Shown: piece after piece, positions 23,154 to 29,460 of the stretch | Layout of the letters: every line of letters starts with the position of its first letter | How positions within the stretch are numbered: position 1 is the stretch's first letter | From: JBCDCP01 sp039181495 | Lineage (GTDB): Bacteria; Pseudomonadota; Alphaproteobacteria; Rhizobiales; Tepidamorphaceae | NCBI GenBank assembly: GCA_039181495.1 | Contig: JBCDCP010000020.1 | Span: forward strand, 1 to 29,460 | Direction of reading: 5' to 3' | DNA: 29,460 nucleotides | Notes under the pieces: model-generated | What the model was told of the DNA's origin: nothing | Database searches by the model: none | Seen by the model: only the letters and a program-made list of their open reading frames with translations | Made by a program: the position numbers and the translations under genes

Positions 23154-24083
23154 TCAGGCTTTTGCGGGTTCGGCATCCCCGCTGTCAGTCTGCGGTCGCA
23201 ATTTTAGGAACATCAGAACCGGTGCTGCGACAAAGACGGTCGAATAGGTACCAATGATCACACCCCAGATCATGGCAAATGTGAAACTGCGGATGACCTC
23301 GCCGCCAAAAACGAACAGAGCGGTCAGCGCGATCAGGGTCGTCACCGAAGTCATCAGCGTCCTGGACAGCGTATCGTTGATTGACAGGTTGAGAAGATCG
23401 CCAATCGGCATCTTCTTGAATTTGCGAAGGTTCTCTCGCACACGGTCGTAGATCACCACGGTATCGTTGAGTGAATAACCGACGATCGTCAGCACGGCCG
23501 CGATACTCGAGAGATTGAATTCATATCCAACAATCGAGAACAGCCCGATCGTCAGCAAGACGTCATGCACAAGAGCAATCACAGCCCCCAGAGCATACTG
23601 CCACTCGAACCGGAACCAGATATAGATCAGGATCGCCATGATCGCGATGATGACCGCTATCGTGCCGTCCCTGGCGAGTTCAGACGAAACCTGGGGCCCG
23701 ACAATCTCGACCCGTCGATAGTCGACCGTCTCCTCGCCCAACGCTTCCCGGACCTTGACGATAACCTGCTGCTGCGCGAGTTCGCCGCCCGGCTGCTCCT
23801 CGATGCGGATCAGGACATCCTGCGGCGTGCCAAATTCCTGGATCTGAACATCCCCGAGGTCGAGCCCACCAACGATGGAACGAATTTCACTGATATCGGC
23901 AGGGCCATCGGTCGTCTGAATCTCAATCAGCGTGCCACCGCGAAAATCGATCCCGAAATTCAGCCCGACGGCAAAGAACAGAACAACTGACGCCAGCACA
24001 GCAATGGCAGACGCAACGAAAGCGGCAAAGCGACCGCTCATGAAGGGGATCTTGGTACCCGCGGGAACAAGCTTGAGAAGCAT
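23154..24083 (-). CDS. secF: Protein translocase subunit SecF
   Basis: Inner-membrane partner of SecD; the complex uses the proton gradient to pull exported proteins off the SecYEG channel. The product has 309 residues and six membrane helices, with a periplasmic P1-type region about 48-135. Motifs: GIDFRGGTLIEI after the first helix, the D-E-x-A-type region GPQVSSELARDG, and the membrane signature SLNDTVVIYDRVREN with the Asp and Arg involved in proton movement. ATG at 24083; 21 bases after secD, so one operon. Confidence 0.97.
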   Translation of the reverse strand: MLLKLVPAGTKIPFMSGRFAAFVASAIAVLASVVLFFAVGLNFGIDFRGGTLIEIQTTDGPADISEIRSIVGGLDLGDVQIQEFGTPQDVLIRIEEQPGGELAQQQVIVKVREALGEETVDYRRVEIVGPQVSSELARDGTIAVIIAIMAILIYIWFRFEWQYALGAVIALVHDVLLTIGLFSIVGYEFNLSSIAAVLTIVGYSLNDTVVIYDRVRENLRKFKKMPIGDLLNLSINDTLSRTLMTSVTTLIALTALFVFGGEVIRSFTFAMIWGVIIGTYSTVFVAAPVLMFLKLRPQTDSGDAEPAKA

Positions 24084-24104
24084 GGTTGTAGTCTCTTCCG
24101 GGGC

Positions 24105-25724
24105 TCAGATGGGCACAGCTGCGGGACGTTTGACCTTCACCCACATGGCAACCATCAGCCGGTTGAGCACGAAGGCGGTGAAGACCGAGGTCATGATGCC
24201 GATTGCCAGGGTGACAGCAAAACCGCGTACGGGACCGGTGCCGAACCAGAACAGGATGATTGCGGCCAGAAGCGTCGTGATGTTGGCATCAAGAATGGTT
24301 GTCAGGGCTCGCCTGTAGCCTGTGTCGATCGACGAAATTGCCGATCGGCCTGCGCGCGCCTCCTCGCGTATTCGCTCGAAAATCAGGACATTGGCGTCCA
24401 CCGCCATGCCGATGGTCAGCACGATACCGGCGATACCGGGCAAGGTAAGCGTTGCCTGCAAAAGGGATAAGGCACCAATCAGCAGCGCCATGTTCACGAA
24501 CAGCGCGATGTTAGCAAAGACGCCGAACAGGCCGTAGGCGGAAATCATGAAAATGACCACACCGACCATGCCGATGATCGCGGCATAGCGCCCGGCGGTG
24601 ACAGAGTCCGCGCCCAAACCCGGGCCGACCGTGCGTTCCTCCAGAATTGTCAACGGCGCAGGCAATGCGCCGGCTCTCAAGAGGATCGCAAGATCGTTGA
24701 CCTGCTCGACCGTGAAATCGCCGCTGATCTGGCCTGAACCGCCCAGAATTGGTTCCCGAATGACGGGCGCAGAAATCACCTCATCGTCGAGAACAATGGC
24801 AAACGGCCGGCCGACATTCTGCTGGGTCGCGGTGGCAAAACGCCGCGCGCCGGAGGTATCGAAGCGAAACGTGACGATCGGCTCGTTGGTTCGCTGATCA
24901 AAACCCGGCTGCGCATCGACAAGGTTCTCGCCTGCAACGATGACACGTCGTTCGATCAGATAGGGGAACGGCGGATCGTCCACCGAGTAGAGCAACTCGG
25001 AGTCCGGTGGCGGACGTGTGTCGATGGCTTGCTGAACCGGCATGGTGACATCCACCATTCGGAAGACAAGCTTGGCAGTCTGGCCGATCAAGGCCTTCAG
25101 GCGCGCCGGATCATCAAGTCCGGGGACCTGGACAAGGATACGCTCGGCGCCTTGTCGCTGGATCGTCGGCTCGGTCGTCCCCAGCTCATCGATCCGGCGT
25201 CGAACGATTTCAATCGACTGTTCGACAGCGGTATTAATCCGCTGGGTAATCGCCTGCTCGGTCAGCGTGAGAACAAACTGATTGCCATCCTGCTGGGCAA
25301 TCGACAGGTCCTCAACGACGGGTCCGCCGAAGCCAATCCCGCCAAGCGTGCTTTCCACCGGCTGCGCGATCAGCTCCATCGCCGTTTCGGCATCGTTCAG
25401 ACGATCCGCTTCACGGATCCGCACCTGAACCGTCTCACCCTGCACACCCAGTCCGGTGTAGCCGATCCGCTCATCACGGAGTGCACGGCGCACGTCGTCA
25501 CGCACGGCTTCAAGCCGTTCGGCGATTACTGCATCGGTATCGACGGCGAGCAGTAGGTGCGAGCCGCCCTGAAGATCAAGTCCGAGCACAAGCTGCCTGT
25601 GTGGCAGCCAATCAGGCAGCGTTGAGGCGTAATCGCGGGTGAGGAAATTCGGCAACGTGGCCAGAATTCCCAGGAGCGACAGCCCGAGTACCAGAATGAT
25701 CTTCCACTGCGGGAAATACAGCAT
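24105..25724 (-). CDS. secD: Protein translocase subunit SecD
   Basis: Large subunit of SecDF. The product has 539 residues: helix 1 about 7-27, a long periplasmic region (P1 head and base, about 30-370) that starts with the family motif LGLDLQGGSHLLL, then five helices. Membrane motif GMAVDANVLIFERIREE contains the conserved Asp needed for proton-driven movement. The segments PAPLTILEERTVGPGLGADS and YRRALTTILDANITTLLAAI are diagnostic. The ATG at 25724 begins MLYFPQWKIILVL, typical for the family. Lies 95 bases after yajC. Confidence 0.97.
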   Translation of the reverse strand: MLYFPQWKIILVLGLSLLGILATLPNFLTRDYASTLPDWLPHRQLVLGLDLQGGSHLLLAVDTDAVIAERLEAVRDDVRRALRDERIGYTGLGVQGETVQVRIREADRLNDAETAMELIAQPVESTLGGIGFGGPVVEDLSIAQQDGNQFVLTLTEQAITQRINTAVEQSIEIVRRRIDELGTTEPTIQRQGAERILVQVPGLDDPARLKALIGQTAKLVFRMVDVTMPVQQAIDTRPPPDSELLYSVDDPPFPYLIERRVIVAGENLVDAQPGFDQRTNEPIVTFRFDTSGARRFATATQQNVGRPFAIVLDDEVISAPVIREPILGGSGQISGDFTVEQVNDLAILLRAGALPAPLTILEERTVGPGLGADSVTAGRYAAIIGMVGVVIFMISAYGLFGVFANIALFVNMALLIGALSLLQATLTLPGIAGIVLTIGMAVDANVLIFERIREEARAGRSAISSIDTGYRRALTTILDANITTLLAAIILFWFGTGPVRGFAVTLAIGIMTSVFTAFVLNRLMVAMWVKVKRPAAVPI

Positions 25725-25819
25725 CTATCTTCAGACTTCTCTGGCGCGCCCTGCCCCCGATGGCACGCGACACCTGTGGCGCCGCACGGTCTGGCGGCTT
25801 TCGTCAGTCAGGTCGGCAA

Positions 25820-26143
25820 TCAGTCCTTGACCGGCTCGCCTTTGCTGCGCACTTCGGCCACCGTCGACCGAACAACACGGACGCGCGTATTCTCGGCGAT
25901 ATCGACGGTCAGCTCGGTTTCGTCAACCTTGGTAACCTTGCCGATCAGCCCGCCGGAAGTCACAACCGTGTCACCACGCCGGATCGCATCAACCATATCG
26001 CGATGGTCCTTGATGCGTCGCTGCTGCGGGCGGATGATCAGGAAATAGATGATCGCAAAGATCATCAAGAATGGCAGCAGCTGCAAAATGAAATTGCCCC
26101 CGCCTGCCGCTCCGCCTTGCGCGAATGCTGGTGTAATGAACAT
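25820..26143 (-). CDS. yajC: Preprotein translocase subunit YajC
   Basis: Small accessory subunit of the SecDF-YajC complex. The product has 107 residues, a short Gly/Ala-rich N-terminus, one membrane helix (about 19-38) ending FLIIRPQQRRIKDH, then a soluble beta domain with GDTVVTSGGLIGKVTKV, all characteristic. The ATG at 26143 has GGAAG upstream; the adjacent TTG at 26146 is less likely. First gene of the secDF operon and divergent from the DUF815 ATPase. Confidence 0.96.
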   Translation of the reverse strand: MFITPAFAQGGAAGGGNFILQLLPFLMIFAIIYFLIIRPQQRRIKDHRDMVDAIRRGDTVVTSGGLIGKVTKVDETELTVDIAENTRVRVVRSTVAEVRSKGEPVKD

Positions 26144-26334
26144 CAAAACTCTTCCCTATCAGGCTGGCACTTCTGTGAGGGCCGGACCTGTCTCATCCTG
26201 TCGGAATGTTGTGTGTGGAGGCAATGAACCCTGATATCGGGGGATATACTGCCGACCGCGCCATTGCAACCGCAACTGAAGCGGTGCCAAACAGGGCTCG
26301 ACTGCTCTACCGGCCTTTGGAATTCAGCAAGAAA

Positions 26335-27213
26335 ATGCCCAAGACACCTGACATAGACGCTGGTCTGCACGACACCTTGGGCCGGATAGCGGACGCGCTA
26401 GAACGGATGAGCCCTGCTCCGGCTCGGTTGCCTGACCTTGCATCCTCCACAGCATACGTTTGGGCACCGGGCCAGAGAGCACTACGCCCGGTGAAGACGG
26501 TCAGCACCATTCCATTGCAGCTTCTGAAAGGGATCGACAGCGCGGCCGATCAACTGCTGCGCAACACAATGCAGTTTGCCCAAGGACTCCCGGCAAACAA
26601 TGTGCTGCTTTGGGGCGCGCGCGGGATGGGCAAGAGTTCGCTGATCAAGTCGGTTTGTGCAGAAATTACAGACAATGGCGATCAGCCATTGCGGCTGATT
26701 GAGATCCATCGCGAGGAAATAGAGAGCCTACCAGACCTTCTTGCTCTACTGGAGGACGCGTCCGCTCGCTTCATAGTCTATTGCGACGACCTGTCTTTCG
26801 ATGCCGGCGATACGAGCTACAAATCGCTCAAAGCCGTACTCGAAGGCGGTTTGCAGGGCCGACCCGCCAATGTCCTGTTCTATGCCACCTCAAACCGGCG
26901 GCATCTGCTGCCACGCGACATGATGGAAAACGAACGAGCAACGGCCATAAACCCCGGCGAGGCGGTGGAGGAAAAAGTCTCGTTGTCAGACCGTTTCGGT
27001 TTGTGGATCGGATTTCATAACTGCAGCCAGGAGACCTATCTCGAGATGGTATTTGCCTATGCGAACCATTTCGAGCTGGGAAGCCGCGATGATGAGACCA
27101 TTCGTGCCGAGGCCCTGGAATGGTCAATCACGCGTGGCGCAAGATCGGGCCGCGTGGCCTGGCAATACATCCAAGACCTCGCGGGCCGCACAGGCAAACC
27201 GCTGCACCTCTGA
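26335..27213 (+). CDS. DUF815-family AAA+ ATPase
   Basis: Cytosolic P-loop ATPase of the DUF815 family, related to AAA+ proteins; cellular role unknown. From ATG 26335 it has 292 residues. Walker A is WGARGMGKSSLIK and Walker B is FIVYCDDLSFD; between them is the family segment REEIESLPDLLALL. Further family motifs are YKSLKAVLEGG, VLFYATSNRRHLLPR with the sensor-1-like Asn/Arg, and LSDRFGLWIGFHNC. The frame is open back to 26206 (ATGs at 26206 and 26224), but those residues do not resemble the family and the ATG at 26335 gives the usual N-terminus (HDTLGRIADALERM). The choice is not certain. Divergent from yajC and convergent with the NlpD-like gene. Confidence 0.9.
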   Translation: MPKTPDIDAGLHDTLGRIADALERMSPAPARLPDLASSTAYVWAPGQRALRPVKTVSTIPLQLLKGIDSAADQLLRNTMQFAQGLPANNVLLWGARGMGKSSLIKSVCAEITDNGDQPLRLIEIHREEIESLPDLLALLEDASARFIVYCDDLSFDAGDTSYKSLKAVLEGGLQGRPANVLFYATSNRRHLLPRDMMENERATAINPGEAVEEKVSLSDRFGLWIGFHNCSQETYLEMVFAYANHFELGSRDDETIRAEALEWSITRGARSGRVAWQYIQDLAGRTGKPLHL

Positions 27214-27231
27214 GATCAGTCGTGCGCCCGA

Positions 27232-28626
27232 TCAAAGCGCGTTGAGGTGCTTTAGCGGGTCAACGGGTTTTGATCCTTTGCGAAGCTCAAAGCGTAGCTG
27301 CGGCGACTTCACATTTCCGGTCTTGCCGGCACGTGCAATGACCTGCCCCCTCGAGATCGTATCGCCCCGATTGACCAGCAATTCGCTGTTGTGCGCGTAG
27401 GCCGTCACCCATTCATTGGCGTGACGCACCAGTACCAGATTGCCGAATCCCTCAAGCTCGCTGCCAGAATAGATCACGACACCGTTTTCTGCCGCACGCA
27501 CCGAAGTGCCTTCCGGAACGGCGATATTGATGCCGTCATTGGTCGTACCGTTGGACTTTTCGCCAAAGGACGAGATAACGCGACCGCGAACCGGCCATCG
27601 GAAACCTTCACCGGCTGCCTGCATCGAAGGCGCCGCTAGCGGCGCTGACACAGGCTGGACCGCCGGCGTCGGCGTGGTCGCGACCGCCGGAGTTGGCTGC
27701 GCTACCGGCTGCACCGTGGTCAACTGCTGTTGTACGGGAGCCGGCGTCACGGGTGCTGTTAGGGCGCGCGGCGCCGCAGTTGACGCAGCTGAGGCCACAT
27801 TTGTACCAGCACCGGGAATAATCAGGGATTGGCCAGCCTTGATCGCTGAAGGTGACGCAAGACCGTTCTGCTGCGCCAGTGCATTGACCGAGACGCGATA
27901 GCGACGTGAGATTGAATAGAGCGTTTCGCCTGGCTGCACCGTGTGACGCCCACTACCAGGCGGTGCCGGCATGGGCGTTGGCGTTGAAGACGTCGCCACA
28001 GGCGCGCTCGTGTAGTTTGGCGTTGCCGGCCGCACAACAGCAGGCTGCGGCGTCGGTGTGGAATTGCTTACCCAGCTTGATTGGCTTGCAGAATAACGCG
28101 GGACAATGAGGCGCTGCCCGGCCTTGACCGAGGTTGCATCGGTGATTCCGTTAGCCTGCATCAAAGCGTTGACCGGGATGCCATAGCGGCGCGAAATCGA
28201 GTACAGGGTCTCTCCTTCACCGACATGGATCGCCACGTCGTTGTTGGGCGGTGTGGAGACCGAGGCCGTGCTGCCCGGCGCGCCCGGATAGGGCTGAGAC
28301 GGTGCCGCACTGTGCATTGCCGCCGGCTGAATGGCTGGCGGCTGATACCCACTCTGCGGGTAAGTCTGCCCAGGATAACCTTGCCCCGGTGCTGCAAGCG
28401 ACTGCTGTTGAACCCCCATGCTCGACGTTGAGCCCTGCGGAACTCCGCCATACCCAGCGCCAACCCGCTCGCTCGGTGAAACCGAACCGGTTGACGATGT
28501 GCCATGGAACATCGGCTGATCGAAGCGCGATGAATCAGAACTACAGGCTGCAACACCAAGTGCGACCACACAGGTGGCCGCAACCGCACCGAGGGGACGG
28601 CGCGAAACCGAAGATACACTACGCAT
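27232..28626 (-). CDS. NlpD-like LysM/LytM lipoprotein
   Basis: A 464-residue outer-membrane-type lipoprotein. Signal peptide with lipobox, lipidated at C28 (GVAAC); then a Pro/Gln/Gly-rich linker; LysM repeat 1 about 132-178 and LysM repeat 2 about 227-272, each with GETLYSISRRY, for peptidoglycan binding; a Pro/Val/Ala-rich stretch; and a C-terminal M23/LytM domain (341-460). That domain is catalytically degenerate: the H-x3-D motif reads N363-D-G-I-N367, and the second HxH region reads RFEL in place of LHFE, leaving only H412 (AYAHN). It is therefore probably an activator of cell-wall amidases at division, like NlpD and EnvC. The ATG at 28626 has GGGGAG nine bases upstream. It follows pcm, the same order as pcm-nlpD in enterobacteria. 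Confidence 0.92.
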   Translation of the reverse strand: MRSVSSVSRRPLGAVAATCVVALGVAACSSDSSRFDQPMFHGTSSTGSVSPSERVGAGYGGVPQGSTSSMGVQQQSLAAPGQGYPGQTYPQSGYQPPAIQPAAMHSAAPSQPYPGAPGSTASVSTPPNNDVAIHVGEGETLYSISRRYGIPVNALMQANGITDATSVKAGQRLIVPRYSASQSSWVSNSTPTPQPAVVRPATPNYTSAPVATSSTPTPMPAPPGSGRHTVQPGETLYSISRRYRVSVNALAQQNGLASPSAIKAGQSLIIPGAGTNVASAASTAAPRALTAPVTPAPVQQQLTTVQPVAQPTPAVATTPTPAVQPVSAPLAAPSMQAAGEGFRWPVRGRVISSFGEKSNGTTNDGINIAVPEGTSVRAAENGVVIYSGSELEGFGNLVLVRHANEWVTAYAHNSELLVNRGDTISRGQVIARAGKTGNVKSPQLRFELRKGSKPVDPLKHLNAL

Positions 28627-28696
28627 CGGTCTATACTCCCCACCACTGTTGGGTTGAGTAAAACCGTCCTGCGTAAACAAGGCTTTAAGAAATTCG

Positions 28697-29422
28697 CTAA
28701 AGTTCCTGCGCGCGCCCCCGATAGAGCGGCACAAAGCGGACTTGCGCGAGGCTCTCGGTCTCAAGACCCTCTTCGGTGCGCCGGATCAGCAACAGTTCCT
28801 GAACACCGCCCGCCAGACCAACTGGAATGACCATGCGTCCGCCCACCGCCAGTTGCGCCGTCAAACCCGCCGGTACGTCTTCGGCAGCAGCCGTCACCAA
28901 TATCCGAGGAAACGCTCCACGTTCGGGCATGCCGTCCGCGCCATCGGCATGAACAGCCGTGATATTGCGCAATCCCAGCGCCGCGAAACGGACCATGGCC
29001 GCCTCCTGCAGTTGCCGGAAGCGTTCCACCGTGACGACCGAACGGGCGAGATGCGCCAAAACCGCAGTCTGGTAGCCCGATCCGGTCCCGACCTCGAGCA
29101 CCGCGTGGTCTTTCCCGACCTCGAGAGCCTCGGTCATGAGAGCGACGATGTAAGGCTGGCTAATGGTCTGTCCGCATGCGATCGGCAGAGCATGATCGCC
29201 ATAAGCCAGCGGACGGTATTCAGGCAGAACGAACACCTCCCGCGGCACACTTTCCATTGCCCGAAGCACATCAACGCTCTGAATGCCGCGCGCCCGGAGC
29301 TGCATCAGCATGCCGACAATGACCGACGGCTCTACATCATCGCTGCCGCCGCGCCCCGCATTATCATCGGGCATCAGCTCTGCCGGGTCATCTTGATTGG
29401 TGTTGGAATCGGTATCCGTCAT
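28697..29422 (-). CDS. pcm: Protein-L-isoaspartate O-methyltransferase
   Basis: Repairs damaged proteins by methylating L-isoaspartyl residues with S-adenosylmethionine. The product has 241 residues. Motifs: the family GQTISQP (84-90), SAM-binding motif I VLEVGTGSGYQTAVLA (108-123), the acidic VTVER of motif post-I, and the later ILVTAAAEDVP and GGRMVIPVG segments. The first ~30 residues are acidic and low complexity, longer than in E. coli. The ATG at 29422 begins MTDTDSNTN; an internal ATG at residue 17 is possible. Followed after 70 bases by the NlpD-like gene. surE often precedes it but would lie beyond the window; bases 29423-29460 show no gene. Confidence 0.95.
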   Translation of the reverse strand: MTDTDSNTNQDDPAELMPDDNAGRGGSDDVEPSVIVGMLMQLRARGIQSVDVLRAMESVPREVFVLPEYRPLAYGDHALPIACGQTISQPYIVALMTEALEVGKDHAVLEVGTGSGYQTAVLAHLARSVVTVERFRQLQEAAMVRFAALGLRNITAVHADGADGMPERGAFPRILVTAAAEDVPAGLTAQLAVGGRMVIPVGLAGGVQELLLIRRTEEGLETESLAQVRFVPLYRGRAQEL

Positions 29423-29460
29423 TGCCGCTCTCGCGCGGAGCTGACACGTCTCACAGGTGG

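Noticed and set aside
26206..26334. N-terminal extension of the DUF815 ATPase
   Set aside because: The added ~43 residues do not resemble the family, and at the upstream ATG 26224 the GGAGG is only two bases away. Kept as a possibility, not as the main start.
1..29460. Mobile elements, CRISPR arrays, phage genes or defence islands
   Set aside because: No transposase, integrase, regularly spaced repeats or defence-family domains were seen; gene content is conserved chromosomal core.

Overview
The window reads as a chromosomal segment of a free-living alphaproteobacterium, roughly 60% GC. The basis is the gene order gyrA - coaD - two cyclophilins - queA - tgt, the ssb/uvrA divergent pair with an alphaproteobacterial-type LexA site (GTTC-N7-GTTC), a TrmFO, and a yajC-secD-secF block followed by an Mth938-domain gene. 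I cannot name a family or genus. No tRNA, rRNA, insertion sequence, prophage, CRISPR array or integration site was found. Almost all of the window is conserved housekeeping DNA in short, tightly packed operons.

Layout. 1-754 (minus): 5' part of a di-heme cytochrome c peroxidase/MauG-type gene. 912-3949: membrane-bound hybrid histidine kinase (minus) divergent from an OmpR-family response regulator (plus). 3944-11216 (minus): gyrA, a LysE-type exporter, coaD, a lipoprotein cyclophilin, a cytosolic cyclophilin, queA and tgt, several with 4-base stop/start overlaps. 11407-12734 (plus): second LysE-type exporter and a MarC-family protein. 12744-14385 (minus): ssb, an alpha/beta hydrolase interrupted by an in-frame TAA, and a small secreted protein. 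14704-17610 (plus): uvrA. 17695-18309 (minus): secreted protein with a possible Cys-His-Asp triad. 18621-20057 (plus): trmFO. 20060-26143 (minus): yajC-secD-secF, an Mth938/NDUFAF3-like gene, an NDUFAF6-like member of the squalene/phytoene synthase superfamily, and a DUF4153 membrane protein. 26335-27213 (plus): DUF815 AAA+ ATPase. 27232-29422 (minus): pcm, then an NlpD-like LysM/LytM lipoprotein.

Functional themes are DNA topology and repair (gyrA, ssb, uvrA with an SOS box), tRNA modification (queA, tgt, trmFO), protein export and folding (SecDF-YajC, cyclophilins), envelope division (NlpD-like), protein repair (pcm) and probable respiratory complex I assembly.

Points most worth a second look: (i) Tgt keeps its catalytic aspartates but has lost three of the four residues that bind the family's structural zinc, and its operon partner QueA also departs from consensus in two conserved motifs; (ii) homologues of two human complex I assembly factors, NDUFAF3 and NDUFAF6, sit side by side behind secDF and lead by stop/start overlap into an uncharacterised DUF4153 gene; (iii) a complete-looking alpha/beta hydrolase is broken by a single in-frame stop just after its nucleophile motif; (iv) a secreted protein of unknown function carries a transglutaminase-like Cys/His/Asp pattern. 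I did not find a clearly new multi-gene defence or mobile system here.
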